Positions 40,688 through 50,301 of a stretch of 64,000 bases of DNA are shown piece by piece; the first letter of the stretch is position 1, and each line of letters opens with the position of its first letter. This DNA comes from Acinetobacter celticus (GTDB taxonomy: Bacteria > Pseudomonadota > Gammaproteobacteria > Pseudomonadales > Moraxellaceae): the NCBI RefSeq assembly GCF_001707755.1, contig NZ_MBDL01000012.1:124001-188000 (forward strand), written 5' to 3'. A model generated the notes under the pieces. It ran no database searches. It was not told where the DNA came from and worked only from the letters and a program-made list of their open reading frames with translations. The translations under genes and the position numbers were made by a program.

Positions 40688-41860
40688 TTATTTTTGTGTT
40701 AACAACACATCTGTAATATGTTCAATATAACTTTCCTCCCGCAGATCATGCGGGAGTGGGAAATTTAAATTGGGTTGCACCCCAATACCATCAATCATAT
40801 GACCCTTTGGGGTGTAATACTGCGACACTGTCATTTGCAAAGCTGAACCATTACTTAGGGGAAATAGTTTCTGTACCACCCCTTTACCATAGCTTTTTTC
40901 ACCCGCCACCCATGCACGGCCATGCTCTTTCATGGCAGCGGTAAAGACTTCAGCCGCTGAAGCTGAACGATGATTAATTAAAATACCCACTTTCAAATTT
41001 TGAAATTCAAAACTTGGTAAGGCTTGAAACTGTTGATCGCCTTCAGAGCGACTTTGGGTCGACACAATCACACCCTGATTCAAAAATAAATCGGCAGATT
41101 CAACTGCAGCCGACAACAAGCCCCCTGGGTTATTGCGCAAGTCAATCAGCACTGCTTTTAGTTTAGATGTGGCGTGACTTTCAATAATGCGTTTAATTTC
41201 ATTGGCGGTATCTTGCTGAAAAACCTTAACATGCACGACCAGAACTTGATTATTCAACAATCTAGATTCGATATCTGTTTCAATTTTTGTATTACGAACC
41301 ACACTCATTTCAGCACTATTAGCAGATAACTGTACGCTCAGTGTCGACCCAATTGCACCATCTAATAGGTGCTTCACTTGGTCTTGATTGAGTTTTTTAA
41401 GTTCCTGATCTTCAAGTTTATAAACCGTCATACCATTTTTCAAACCTAATTTAGCAGAGTCTGCGTCGGGTTTTAAATGCTGAATTACCCAATGTTGCAT
41501 GGTAGGATCAAAACGTAAATTAAAATCGACAGAGGCTAAATCGCCTTCGGTATATTGCAATAATTGTTTGTATTCTTCAGGAGAAAGATATCTCGAATAG
41601 CGGTCTAGCCCGCTGACTAAGCCTTTAATTGCTTGTTGGAACAGGTCATCGTCATTCTTTTCTTTGACATAATTGTCTTTAACAATGCCGTATATTTGAA
41701 CAAATTGTTGAATGGATTCGACAGGAACTTCTTGGTAGCTGGCCTCGTAATCCCCATCAAACTCATCGGAAGCAGGTATTTTTCCTGCTCCCCATGCAAA
41801 ATGGCTTGAGCACATGAGTGTGGTGAAAAGTACCGCAGTCGTCCAATGTGCCTTCGCCAT
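40688..41860 (-). CDS. S41-family C-terminal processing peptidase
   Basis: A periplasmic serine protease of the CtpA/Prc type. The 390-residue protein has a signal peptide (about 1-24) and an N-terminal region with LVSGLDRYSRYLSPEEY. A weak PDZ-like part (LGLKNGMTVYKLEDQEL) lacks the usual GDxI core. The S41 domain has RNNPGGLL, the catalytic Ser in HRSASAAEVFTAAM and Lys in GEKSYGKGVVQ. It follows gpmI by 18 bases. In many gammaproteobacteria envC lies between gpmI and this gene; here it is missing. Confidence 0.9.
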   Translation of the reverse strand: MAKAHWTTAVLFTTLMCSSHFAWGAGKIPASDEFDGDYEASYQEVPVESIQQFVQIYGIVKDNYVKEKNDDDLFQQAIKGLVSGLDRYSRYLSPEEYKQLLQYTEGDLASVDFNLRFDPTMQHWVIQHLKPDADSAKLGLKNGMTVYKLEDQELKKLNQDQVKHLLDGAIGSTLSVQLSANSAEMSVVRNTKIETDIESRLLNNQVLVVHVKVFQQDTANEIKRIIESHATSKLKAVLIDLRNNPGGLLSAAVESADLFLNQGVIVSTQSRSEGDQQFQALPSFEFQNLKVGILINHRSASAAEVFTAAMKEHGRAWVAGEKSYGKGVVQKLFPLSNGSALQMTVSQYYTPKGHMIDGIGVQPNLNFPLPHDLREESYIEHITDVLLTQK

Positions 41861-41878
41861 GCTTTTATCCTTATTTCT

Positions 41879-43426
41879 TTAAGCGTCTAAATGAACCAAA
41901 TTACGCCCCTGCATTTCTGCTGGAACAGGAAGATTCATTAAGCTCAATAATGTCGGTGCAACATCTGCCAGTACGCCACCTTCTGCAATAGTTGCAGACG
42001 TCGGGCCTACATAAATAAACGGCACAAGCTCGGTTGTATGCTGTGTATGCACCTGACCACTCACGTAATCTTGCATCTGTTCCACATTACCATGATCGGC
42101 AGTAATTAACATATGACCTTTTTGAGCCATCACTGCATCATAAACCCGGCCTAAGCATGTATCTACCGCTTCAACGGCTTTAACTGCCGCATCAAATACA
42201 CCTGTATGTCCGACCATATCGCCATTGGCAAAGTTCACCACCAACAAGTCAAACTCGCCTGAATTAATGGCTGCCACCAGTTCATCCGTCACTTCATAAG
42301 CGCTCATTTCTGGCTTTAAATCGTAAGTTGCGACATTCGGTGATGGAATTAAAATACGCTTTTCACCCGGATATTCATCTTCACGGCCACCGCTAAAGAA
42401 GAAAGTTACGTGAGCATATTTTTCTGTTTCAGCAATTCGTAGTTGAGTTTTCCCCAAGTCTGATAAATATTCACCTAATGAATTCACCAAAGCTTCTGGC
42501 ATATAAGCCACAGGCGCATCAATAGTGGCTTGATAGCGGGTCAACATGACAAATTTAGACAAGGCAGGAACCACTTTACGCTCAAATCCTGCAAAGTCTT
42601 TTTCTACAAAGGCTTTGGTAATTTCACGCGCACGGTCGGCACGGAAATTCATAAATACAACGCTGTCGCCATCTTGAATTTTAGCCATATCGCCAATACG
42701 CGTGGCTTTAACAAACTCATCGCTTTCATTGGCAAGGTAGGCCTGTTCTAAGCCCTCAACAGCCGTTGCAACCTGACGCGTGGCTTCACCTTCAGTCAGC
42801 AAACGATAGGCTTGTTCCACACGATCCCAACGGTTATCACGATCCATCGCGAAATAGCGACCAATCATCGTGGCAATACGGCCTTGACCTGGATATTGCG
42901 CAAACAATGCGTCTAATTTTTCTAATGATGGCTGCGCACTTTTTGGTGGCGTATCACGACCATCTAAAAATGCATGCAAATACACGGTTGCACCACGTTT
43001 TAGCGCCAGCTCTGCCATAGCCACAATTTGGTCTTCATGTGAATGCACACCACCTTGTGAGAGCAAACCTAAGATGTGTACCGCACCTTGCGCGGTTTTG
43101 GCTTTTTCGACAGCATCAATCAGCACTTCATGCTCAAAAAAAGCACCTGTACGAATATCTTTGGTAATGCGGGTAAAATCTTGATATAGCACACGGCCTG
43201 CACCTAGATTCATATGCCCCACTTCAGAGTTACCCATTTGGCCATCTGGCAAGCCAACATCTTCACCTGAACCCGAAATTAAACCATGCGGATGCTTTGC
43301 TTCCATCGCTGTTAAGTTAGGGCGTTTTGCCGCTAAAAAAGCATTATCTTTCAGCTCTTCACGATGTCCCACACCATCCATAATCACTAAAACGTGAGGG
43401 ATTTTTCCAGCAACTGCATCCGTCAT
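41879..43426 (-). CDS. gpmI: 2,3-bisphosphoglycerate-independent phosphoglycerate mutase
   Basis: Interconverts 3- and 2-phosphoglycerate in glycolysis and gluconeogenesis, using two Mn ions and a phosphoserine. The 515-residue protein has metal ligand D17 in MDGVG, the nucleophile S67 in [37 protein letters not shown] and [11 protein letters not shown]. All catalytic motifs are present. It is followed by the S41 peptidase gene, probably on one transcript. Confidence 0.96.
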   Translation of the reverse strand: MTDAVAGKIPHVLVIMDGVGHREELKDNAFLAAKRPNLTAMEAKHPHGLISGSGEDVGLPDGQMGNSEVGHMNLGAGRVLYQDFTRITKDIRTGAFFEHEVLIDAVEKAKTAQGAVHILGLLSQGGVHSHEDQIVAMAELALKRGATVYLHAFLDGRDTPPKSAQPSLEKLDALFAQYPGQGRIATMIGRYFAMDRDNRWDRVEQAYRLLTEGEATRQVATAVEGLEQAYLANESDEFVKATRIGDMAKIQDGDSVVFMNFRADRAREITKAFVEKDFAGFERKVVPALSKFVMLTRYQATIDAPVAYMPEALVNSLGEYLSDLGKTQLRIAETEKYAHVTFFFSGGREDEYPGEKRILIPSPNVATYDLKPEMSAYEVTDELVAAINSGEFDLLVVNFANGDMVGHTGVFDAAVKAVEAVDTCLGRVYDAVMAQKGHMLITADHGNVEQMQDYVSGQVHTQHTTELVPFIYVGPTSATIAEGGVLADVAPTLLSLMNLPVPAEMQGRNLVHLDA

Positions 43427-43548
43427 TCTTACACACTCTTCAGGTCTATATATTAATCACACTATCTTACCGAATTTTCGGTTAAGACTCTATGTTCCCC
43501 ACAGTGTTAATACTGTTCAGGGACATAGTTTTTCTCGATATTGTCCGC

Positions 43549-44619
43549 TTATCTGGCACGCTGTAGTAAATAACCACCTGCCATAAAAATTAGCACAATA
43601 GGTACAAAAACGAACCACGCAGGTGATGGCGAATACACCAAACTGGCATAACCCAAAAAGTCCTGTAAATAGAAAAAACCTAAACCCGTAAAGAGCGCAA
43701 TCACCAAGCGAAAGCCCATTGATTGTTGGCGCAAAGGGCCAAAGATAAAGGAACAAGCAATCACCACTAAAGCGATCAAGGCCAATGGCGAAACCAATTT
43801 TTGCCAAAAGGCCAGCTGATAGGTTTTCGGCACTTGGCTATATTCATCTAAATAGCTCATGAAGCTCACCAACTGACTGGGTGATAAATCTTCCGGATCA
43901 ACAGTCACCATATGCACATATTTTGGTTGCAAGGCCAAGGCTAAAGGAAGGGTCTTATTGGATTCTAAAATGGCATCGCCATTGTTCAAAATATCCACTT
44001 GTTTGGCATTTTGCAGTGACCAACTACCATCTGAAACAAACTGGCCTTGTTCTGCATTTAATGTCCCACGTAAATGATAGCTTTGATCAAAATCGACCAC
44101 TTGCACATTTTTCAATTGTCCTTGTGAATTGGCATAGTCGATATAAATAAACCGTTGCCCTTCACGCGTCCAATACCCTTTTACTTCGCCCAGTTCTGCT
44201 GTAGTGCGGTGACTCTTTACGCTATCAGCTTTTTCATTGGTATATGGAATCACCCATTCACTTAAAGCAAAAGATAAAATCACCAAAACCAATGCAGAGC
44301 GCACAACCCAACCAACAATACGCCAGAGGCTAATCCCTGCCGAGCGCATGACAATCAGTTCACTGCTAGAAGCCAAGGTACCCAACCCAAGAACTGCGCC
44401 AATTAACGCAGAAATAGGCAAAATTTCATACAGCGCCTTCGGTGCGCCCCACAGTACATAGAGGAACGCATCCCATGCACCATAGCCATCTTTAAGTGCA
44501 CCCAATTCACCCAAATAGGTGAACAGCACCTGTAAACCAGATAAGACCGCAGTTGCACCCAGCATCGCGAGTACAGTGGTTTTGGTCACATGTTTGGCAA
44601 TAATACGGCGCGCTAACAT
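43549..44619 (-). CDS. lptG: LPS export ABC transporter permease LptG
   Basis: LptG, with LptF and the ATPase LptB, extracts LPS/LOS from the inner membrane and feeds it to LptC. The 356-residue protein has six transmembrane helices (three N-terminal, three C-terminal) around a periplasmic beta-jellyroll. The coupling region SSSELIVMRSAGISLWRI is the family signature. It follows lptF by 2 bases, the usual lptF-lptG order, and is divergent from pepA as in other gammaproteobacteria. Confidence 0.94.
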   Translation of the reverse strand: MLARRIIAKHVTKTTVLAMLGATAVLSGLQVLFTYLGELGALKDGYGAWDAFLYVLWGAPKALYEILPISALIGAVLGLGTLASSSELIVMRSAGISLWRIVGWVVRSALVLVILSFALSEWVIPYTNEKADSVKSHRTTAELGEVKGYWTREGQRFIYIDYANSQGQLKNVQVVDFDQSYHLRGTLNAEQGQFVSDGSWSLQNAKQVDILNNGDAILESNKTLPLALALQPKYVHMVTVDPEDLSPSQLVSFMSYLDEYSQVPKTYQLAFWQKLVSPLALIALVVIACSFIFGPLRQQSMGFRLVIALFTGLGFFYLQDFLGYASLVYSPSPAWFVFVPIVLIFMAGGYLLQRAR

Positions 44620-44621
44620 TG

Positions 44622-45722
44622 TTAAGACCTCACTCGCTGAATTTGTTTTTTAATTTTTGGTGCCAATTTCTGTTTGCGTGAGAACAACATCGCAGCGATA
44701 CCATAAATCACTAAAATAGTCGGATAAATCCAAACGGTCATTTCACCTTTAGAAATACGGGTTTTTACCGCCATTAATGCCACAATTAAACTGGCAAAAA
44801 TTAATAATGCAGGAAACAGTTTTAAATAACGTCCTTGACGGGGGCTAACTTCCGACAGTGCAACAGACAACATTAACGCCACAAGAATGGTGAAAGGTAC
44901 AAAAAATCGCCAACCCAATTCACTGGCAACCACAGGATCCGCACGGTTACTCCATAGCTTTGAAGTCGGCAAAGCTTCGACTTCCGTACTTTCAAACTTC
45001 GCTTCAGCATTACTTTCTAAGCGTAAACGGTAGCTTTGAAATTCAGCCTGTGAATAGCGTGGTTGGTTTGGGTAAATTTCATAACGGCGACCTTCAGTTA
45101 AATCGACCACACTGGCCGTATCATTCTGCATTTCAACTCGAGTTGCTTCTTTCGCCAAAATAATAACGTCAGGTTTACCTTCACTTTTTGCGCGTTCATA
45201 CACAAAAATATCTTTCAGATTTCTGCGGTCTTCAGATAAATCACCTGCATAAATTGTATAGCGTCCAGCGGAAATAAATTCTTTCGGTCGGACCAAATCA
45301 AAACCTGTACGCACGGCCTGACTTGTCGCCAAAGCCTCATACTGTCGAAGGCCCCATGGCGATGCCCATAACATTAAACAGCCTTGAGCGACTAAAAACA
45401 CCAAGGACATTGGAATCAATAGGCGTGCCAACTGGTGACGACTAACCCCACTGCCATTCATGACGGCCATTTCGTGGTCGACATACATTCGACCAAAAAC
45501 CAGCATTAAACCAATAAAAAAACCAAGAGGAAGAATTAAAGTTAAGAACTCTGGCAAACGGTAGCCAATAATGCTGAACAAAATACTCGCATCTAAACGG
45601 CCCTGTGCTGCCACACCAAAATACTTGATCAGTCGGCCACCCATCATGATCAAGGTCAATAAGGCAATCACAACCAAAGATGTCGAAACAACTTGCTTGA
45701 CCAGATAACGCCGAATAATCAA
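44622..45722 (-). CDS. lptF: LPS export ABC transporter permease LptF
   Basis: The partner permease of LptG in the LptB2FG exporter. The 366-residue protein has the same layout: three helices at each end around a periplasmic jellyroll. The cytoplasmic coupling segment is DHEMAVMNGSGVSRHQLARL. The N terminus MIIRRYLVKQVVSTSLVV is typical. It is first in the lptF-lptG pair; the promoter lies in the 159-base gap to pepA. Confidence 0.94.
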   Translation of the reverse strand: MIIRRYLVKQVVSTSLVVIALLTLIMMGGRLIKYFGVAAQGRLDASILFSIIGYRLPEFLTLILPLGFFIGLMLVFGRMYVDHEMAVMNGSGVSRHQLARLLIPMSLVFLVAQGCLMLWASPWGLRQYEALATSQAVRTGFDLVRPKEFISAGRYTIYAGDLSEDRRNLKDIFVYERAKSEGKPDVIILAKEATRVEMQNDTASVVDLTEGRRYEIYPNQPRYSQAEFQSYRLRLESNAEAKFESTEVEALPTSKLWSNRADPVVASELGWRFFVPFTILVALMLSVALSEVSPRQGRYLKLFPALLIFASLIVALMAVKTRISKGEMTVWIYPTILVIYGIAAMLFSRKQKLAPKIKKQIQRVRS

Positions 45723-45807
45723 ATTAATTCTTCCAAAATAATAGGGAATAAAACCTAGCGATAGTTTACCCGAATGCTGAAAATAAAAAACCTTTAGCCT
45801 TGTTGCA

Positions 45808-45840
45808 CATTGAAATCCTATTCATGAAAATGTTTCAATG
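45808..45840. repeat. inverted repeat between lptF and pepA
   Basis: CATTGAAA (45808-45815) and TTTCAATG (45833-45840) are perfect inverted copies 17 bases apart, 41 bases upstream of the pepA ATG. It may be an operator for a dimeric or tetrameric regulator; none can be named. Confidence 0.45.
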
Positions 45841-45881
45841 GTTTAATGGTTTGCAAATTCTAAAAGGCACGAATACCGTCT

Positions 45882-47330
45882 ATGAAACTTACGATTAATA
45901 CGTCATTCCAAGCAAATGCGTCTAGCCAATCTTTGTTGATATTAGTAGATTCTGAGCATGTTCAAAATACTGCAGATTCATATCAAATCAATGATTTAGA
46001 TAAAACAATTGAAGCTGTTCAATTTAAAGCAGGACTCAATGAAACCTTAACATTAATTGGTACAGTGAAAGCCTGTGGCAATACAACACTGGTCGGAATC
46101 GGCAAAGCTGAAGAGCTTCAGCCCGCGAAACTCGCAAAAATTGCACAAACAATTATTAAAGCGTCACAAAAAAAATTCCAACAAATCAGTATTGATATTT
46201 CCACACTACCGCAAGAATTACATTACTTATTTGCATTAAGTCTGACTCAAGCAAGCTATGCCTTTGATGAATATAAATCGAAAAAGAATGAGTTTGCACT
46301 ACAGCAAGTGAATTTTATTGCGACGCAAAGTGTCTTAACGGAACAACAATTACAGTTAATCAGCGCCATTCAAAATGGTCAAAATTACACTCGTGACTTG
46401 GGCAACCGTCCTGGCAATATTTGTTTTCCTGAATATTTAGCTGAACAAGCTTTGGCTTTAGAGGCTGAATTTCCCGACTTGCTCAAAGTCACGGTACTTG
46501 ATGAACAGCAAATGGCTGATCTGGGTATGGGCGCTTTCCTTGCAGTAAGCAAAGGTTCTGACCGTCCGGGTCGTATTATCACCCTTGAATATCAAGCCCA
46601 TCGTTCTGAAGCACCTGTCGTATTGGTCGGTAAAGGCGTGACTTTTGATACGGGTGGTATTTCTTTAAAACCGGGCGCAGGCATGGATGAAATGAAATAC
46701 GATATGTGTGGTTCTGCGTCTGTATTGGGCACCTTACGCGCCTTATGCGAATCTAAACTGCCTATTCATGTGGTCGGTGCTATTGCAGCGGCAGAGAATA
46801 TGCCATCGGGTGGTGCAACCCGTCCGGGCGATATTGTCACCACCATGAGTGGACAAACGGTAGAAATTCTAAATACCGATGCCGAAGGCCGTTTGGTGCT
46901 CTGCGATACGCTGACGTATGTCAAACGCTTTAACCCTGCCTTGGTCATTGATATTGCAACCTTAACAGGTGCTTGCGTTGTCGCTTTAGGTTCAGTGCTG
47001 ACAGGCATGTTCACCCCCGATGAAGAATTGGCAACCGAGTTGAGCCTTGCAGGTCAAACATCTTTTGACCGTGTGTGGCGCATGCCAGTGATTGAAGACT
47101 ACCAAGAACAACTGGATTCTCCATTTGCAGATATTGCCAATATTGGTGGCCCAAAAGCAGGTGCAGTCACTGCGGCGTGTTTCTTACAACGTTTTACTCG
47201 TGAATACCGTTGGGCGCATTTAGACATTGCAGGTACCGCATGGAATTCTGGTGCAAACAAAGGCGCAACAGGTCGTCCTGTCCCTCTATTGATGCAATTT
47301 CTGATTAATCGTGCGCAAGCAAATGGCTAA
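45882..47330 (+). CDS. pepA: leucyl aminopeptidase PepA
   Basis: A hexameric M17 metallopeptidase that trims N-terminal residues; in E. coli it also binds DNA at xer recombination sites and the carAB promoter. The 482-residue protein has the N-terminal domain (about 1-165) and the catalytic domain with GKGVTFDTGGISLKP (Lys and Asp metal ligands), KYDMCGSA and NTDAEGRLVLCD. It overlaps the start of holC by 8 bases; pepA-holC is a widespread pair. Confidence 0.96.
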   Translation: MKLTINTSFQANASSQSLLILVDSEHVQNTADSYQINDLDKTIEAVQFKAGLNETLTLIGTVKACGNTTLVGIGKAEELQPAKLAKIAQTIIKASQKKFQQISIDISTLPQELHYLFALSLTQASYAFDEYKSKKNEFALQQVNFIATQSVLTEQQLQLISAIQNGQNYTRDLGNRPGNICFPEYLAEQALALEAEFPDLLKVTVLDEQQMADLGMGAFLAVSKGSDRPGRIITLEYQAHRSEAPVVLVGKGVTFDTGGISLKPGAGMDEMKYDMCGSASVLGTLRALCESKLPIHVVGAIAAAENMPSGGATRPGDIVTTMSGQTVEILNTDAEGRLVLCDTLTYVKRFNPALVIDIATLTGACVVALGSVLTGMFTPDEELATELSLAGQTSFDRVWRMPVIEDYQEQLDSPFADIANIGGPKAGAVTAACFLQRFTREYRWAHLDIAGTAWNSGANKGATGRPVPLLMQFLINRAQANG

Positions 47331-47730
47331 AATCAGCTTTTATCTGTTTGAAAAAAGCCCTGAACGGCAAGTAGAAAGTACTTGTCGTTTATGTCGTAAA
47401 ATTCTGCGTCAACCCGCACGCATTTGGTTGTGGTGCCAAGATGCAGACTTACGACAGCAGTTGGATGAACAACTCTGGAGCTTTGATGCAACTGGCTTTA
47501 TTCCACATGGAATTGATCAGCCAGAAGCTTCTGTCTGTATTTCTGCACACTTACCTGAACAAGTGGACTGGATTGTCTTTAATTTTAACAATCAAGCTCT
47601 TGAACAGTATGCAAAATTTAGTCACATTATCGAAATTATTGAAAATAATGAACCTGCTAAAATAGTGGGTCGTGATAAATTTAAACAATATCGTCGTTGG
47701 GGTATTGAACCTCAGACCTTCAAGCTCTAA
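47323..47730 (+). CDS. holC: DNA polymerase III subunit chi
   Basis: HolC joins the clamp loader to single-stranded DNA-binding protein. The ATG at 47323 gives 135 residues starting MAKISFYLFEKSPE; it overlaps the pepA stop. Family features include CRLCRKILRQPARIWLWCQD, LWSFDATGFIPHG and KFKQYRRWGIEPQTFKL at the end. In many proteobacteria valS comes next; here a coiled-coil gene does. Confidence 0.93.
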   Translation: MAKISFYLFEKSPERQVESTCRLCRKILRQPARIWLWCQDADLRQQLDEQLWSFDATGFIPHGIDQPEASVCISAHLPEQVDWIVFNFNNQALEQYAKFSHIIEIIENNEPAKIVGRDKFKQYRRWGIEPQTFKL

Positions 47731-47753
47731 TTCAAATATAAGGAGATGCTACA

Positions 47754-48401
47754 GTGGCATTAAATGTTGGTCCAGATTTTAAACAGCGCTGGTTAAACGT
47801 GCCTGATGCTGTACGTCAGACCTTTATTGATGACCTTGGACGCATCTGTGAAGTGTTACAACCCAACAGCAATATTCAACAATGGCTAGACGACAATCAA
47901 AAGCAACAAAACATCTCTTTTGAACGTATTGAAGATGCCTATGCGCAACGCAAAGCTGAGCTCATTGAAGAAGCACGTATTCGAAAGCAACAAGCCCTCG
48001 AACGTGCATTAGAAAAAAAACGTGCCGAACAGCACGCCTTTGCAGAAAAGTTAAAACTAGATGAATTGCGCCAATTTGCAGAACAAGCAAAAACACTGGC
48101 TTTAATTCGACACACCATTGACCAAGACACCCTCACCTATACTGCGCGTTACCATAAAAATCCCGAAAATACGCCATTCAATTTTGCCAAGGGTTTATCG
48201 GTGGCAGAGCACGAGATGTTGTCTGAACTTGAAAGTGTGCGTATCCGTTTAGAATTAGAAGCTGAAACACAAATTGAACAAGCTGTTTCTGCCTTCCGTC
48301 ATAAGCTACAAATTGCAGCGCAAGAAGAAATTGCATACATTTTAGAAAACTCTCATTTTTCCAATGAAACTCCTAAAAATCATTCACCTAGTATAGATTG
48401 A
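47754..48401 (+). CDS. uncharacterised coiled-coil protein downstream of holC
   Basis: A 215-residue protein I do not recognise. GTG start with AAGGAG eight bases upstream, 23 bases after holC, so it is very likely co-transcribed with it. Residues about 60-115 are a long run of charged heptad-like helix (many Glu, Lys, Arg, Gln and Ala, e.g. RKAELIEEARIRKQQALE), and the C-terminal third is again helical and Glu/Gln-rich. There is no signal peptide, membrane segment or catalytic motif. It ends near a likely terminator. Confidence 0.85.
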   Translation: MALNVGPDFKQRWLNVPDAVRQTFIDDLGRICEVLQPNSNIQQWLDDNQKQQNISFERIEDAYAQRKAELIEEARIRKQQALERALEKKRAEQHAFAEKLKLDELRQFAEQAKTLALIRHTIDQDTLTYTARYHKNPENTPFNFAKGLSVAEHEMLSELESVRIRLELEAETQIEQAVSAFRHKLQIAAQEEIAYILENSHFSNETPKNHSPSID

Positions 48402-48409
48402 TAGATCAC

Positions 48410-48432
48410 TGTCATTAAAATGACATGTTTTT
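48410..48432 (+). terminator. probable terminator of pepA-holC-47754
   Basis: TGTCATT/AATGACA with a two-base loop (four if the last pair is open), followed by TGTTTTT, 9 bases after the stop codon. Confidence 0.55.
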
Positions 48433-48519
48433 GCAGCACGATGTTCATCTTCCTCGAGCGTCTTTCACCGAATACGCTCTTCATTAACGAAGTTTTCGTT
48501 TTGATCAGGACATCAATAG

Positions 48520-48738
48520 ATGGACATTTTACACAGCATTACCAAGACTATTTCTGCTTTACCTGCGGGTGAAAAATGGGAAATTACGGCACAAAATTTA
48601 TGGCTCAGTCGTGCAGATTTTCAATCTATTTCGGTTTATCTATGTCGTGAATCTGAAAAAGGTCACTTTTCCATTACCCATACAGCAGATCTATCAATAC
48701 CAATTGGTAATACATCACTTTGGGTTACCAAACATTAA
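48520..48738 (+). CDS. small hypothetical protein
   Basis: A 72-residue ORF starting with ATG behind CAGGAC about 10 bases upstream. The composition looks protein-like (ITKTISALPAGEKWEITA, then alternating hydrophobic/polar segments that suggest beta strands). No domain is recognised. It stands alone between a terminator and the DedA gene. It could be a real small gene or a chance ORF. Confidence 0.5.
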   Translation: MDILHSITKTISALPAGEKWEITAQNLWLSRADFQSISVYLCRESEKGHFSITHTADLSIPIGNTSLWVTKH

Positions 48739-48827
48739 GATAGTGAGCGTTTTACAATAAAATGATTATGGCTTCATTTAAATGGAGTTTTTTACACTAA
48801 GTAATTGAATTTTTTATTCAATTTTAA

Positions 48828-48852
48828 CAATAAAAACCCAATACTTTGGGTT
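48828..48852 (-). terminator. probable terminator downstream of the DedA gene
   Basis: AACCCAA (48835-48841) pairs with TTGGGTT (48846-48852); on the minus strand it is followed by TTTATTG. It lies about 109 bases past the DedA stop. Confidence 0.5.
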
Positions 48853-48960
48853 CATCATCTTAGACTCATTCTTGACCTTGGGTTTTCATCAATCTACAGG
48901 ACATTTTAAATACCTAATCGTCCCAAACGAATCTCTGTTGTTTTATTCTTTTTTGCTGTT

Positions 48961-49506
48961 TTAGACCAGATCGACAACGGTCGAAACCGTATGGCCAAGT
49001 CCATAGCCAATACCCAGTAATAAACCCAACCAAATTAGACCACCAACCACATTATAAAACGTAAAAACGGCAATATTCATTCGCGCCGAACCCGCAGCAA
49101 AAGGCGCGAAAGAGCGAACAAACGGGACAAAACGTGCCATCAGAATGGTTTTTCCGCCATGTTTCATAAAATAGTGATTGGTTTTGACCATATAGGCTGG
49201 CTTAAAATAGCGTGAGTGCTGATTAAAAAACTTTAAGCCCAATATACTTCCCGTATAGTAATTTACGGTATAGCCCAGTATTGAAGCAATAGACAACAAA
49301 CCAAACATATAGTGCAAATGTACTGCATCTGTCGTAAAACAGAGTGCGCCAATCGCAATCAGCAAACTGTCTCCCGGCAAAAAGAACATAAATACTGAAC
49401 CCGTTTCTGCAAAAATGACTAGAAATAAAATAGCGTAAATCCATACGCCATATTGTTCCAGCATCACAGGTAACCATTGCTCAATATTCATTAAAAAATC
49501 AATCAT
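48961..49506 (-). CDS. DedA-family membrane protein (SNARE-associated/VTT domain)
   Basis: A 181-residue inner-membrane protein with about four to five hydrophobic segments. The DedA motifs are present: ETGSVFMFFLPGDSLL near 35-50, and GGKTILMARFVPFVRSFAPFAAGSARM near 117-143, with the conserved Gly, Arg and Pro. Some family members are undecaprenyl-phosphate or phospholipid flippases and affect envelope charge and drug resistance. Which subgroup this is cannot be told from sequence alone. It is downstream of ribE but separated by a terminator. Confidence 0.9.
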   Translation of the reverse strand: MIDFLMNIEQWLPVMLEQYGVWIYAILFLVIFAETGSVFMFFLPGDSLLIAIGALCFTTDAVHLHYMFGLLSIASILGYTVNYYTGSILGLKFFNQHSRYFKPAYMVKTNHYFMKHGGKTILMARFVPFVRSFAPFAAGSARMNIAVFTFYNVVGGLIWLGLLLGIGYGLGHTVSTVVDLV

Positions 49507-49565
49507 CGACAGCTGTCCAAATTATCTGTTCAAATCTATTACAACAAACATTATGACTCAAAAAC

Positions 49566-49603
49566 AAAAAAACAGCCTAATTTTTCAACCAGACTGTTTT
49601 TTT
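49566..49603 (-). terminator. intrinsic terminator of the nrdR-ribD-ribE unit
   Basis: On the minus strand CAGTCTGGTT pairs with AATTAGGCTG (wobbles included), loop GAAA, followed by seven U. It lies 15 bases after the ribE stop. A runs on the other side make it symmetric. Confidence 0.8.
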
Positions 49604-49617
49604 ATCATCGATTTAGC

Positions 49618-50277
49618 TTATTTCAAGAAACCATTTGCTGCAAGAAAATCTAGACTTATTTTCGACTGTTGTGGTACTTGCGCGGCTTTTTCACCCAACA
49701 ATAGTCGTTCAATATAGCGCGCTAAAATATCGACTTCTAAGTTAACTTTTGCACCTGTTTTCCACGAACCAATATTGGTTCGTTCAGCCGTATGCGGAAT
49801 TAAATTTAAGCTTAGAATATTTCCACGTAAGTGATTAATGGTCAGACTAATTCCATCGACAGTCACAGAGCCTTTTTCTGCTAAATATTTGGCTATTTCT
49901 ACAGGTGCGGTGACTTCAAAATACAGTGAGCGTGCATCTTCACGTACCACTGTAATTTCACCCACGGCATCGACATGTCCACTGACAATATGTCCGCCAA
50001 AACGAGTGGTTGGAAGCATGGCTTTTTCAACATTCACCGCTTGACCAACTTTCCATTGCGCTAAAGTGGTCCGATTCAAGCTTTCGCGTGAAACATCAGC
50101 AGCATACCAATTGCTCCCCCACTCGACGACGGTCAGACAAATCCCATTGGTTGCAATGGAATCGCCTAAATGCACATCAGACATATCTAGACTGGTTTGA
50201 ATGCGTAAACGAATATCTCCGCCAACGCTTTGTAAGCTTTCAACTTTGCCTAAACTTTCAATAATGCCTGTAAACAT
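49618..50277 (-). CDS. ribE: riboflavin synthase (alpha chain)
   Basis: Converts two molecules of 6,7-dimethyl-8-ribityllumazine to riboflavin. The 219-residue protein has two lumazine-binding beta-barrel repeats: MFTGIIES with TNGICLTV (about 1-95), and GHVDAVGEI with VDGISLTI (about 96-195). This is the enzyme called ribC in E. coli and ribE in many annotations. The methyltransferase gene lies just upstream. ribBA and ribH, often next in such operons, are not here. Confidence 0.94.
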   Translation of the reverse strand: MFTGIIESLGKVESLQSVGGDIRLRIQTSLDMSDVHLGDSIATNGICLTVVEWGSNWYAADVSRESLNRTTLAQWKVGQAVNVEKAMLPTTRFGGHIVSGHVDAVGEITVVREDARSLYFEVTAPVEIAKYLAEKGSVTVDGISLTINHLRGNILSLNLIPHTAERTNIGSWKTGAKVNLEVDILARYIERLLLGEKAAQVPQQSKISLDFLAANGFLK

Positions 50278-50301
50278 AGCTGTACTCGATTTAAATAGGG
50301 T

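Noticed and set aside
45808..45840. Inverted repeat upstream of pepA as a UmuDAb-type SOS box
   Set aside because: The TTGAAA/TTTCAA half sites resemble it, but the spacer of the half sites is far longer than the roughly 9 bases I recall for that box.
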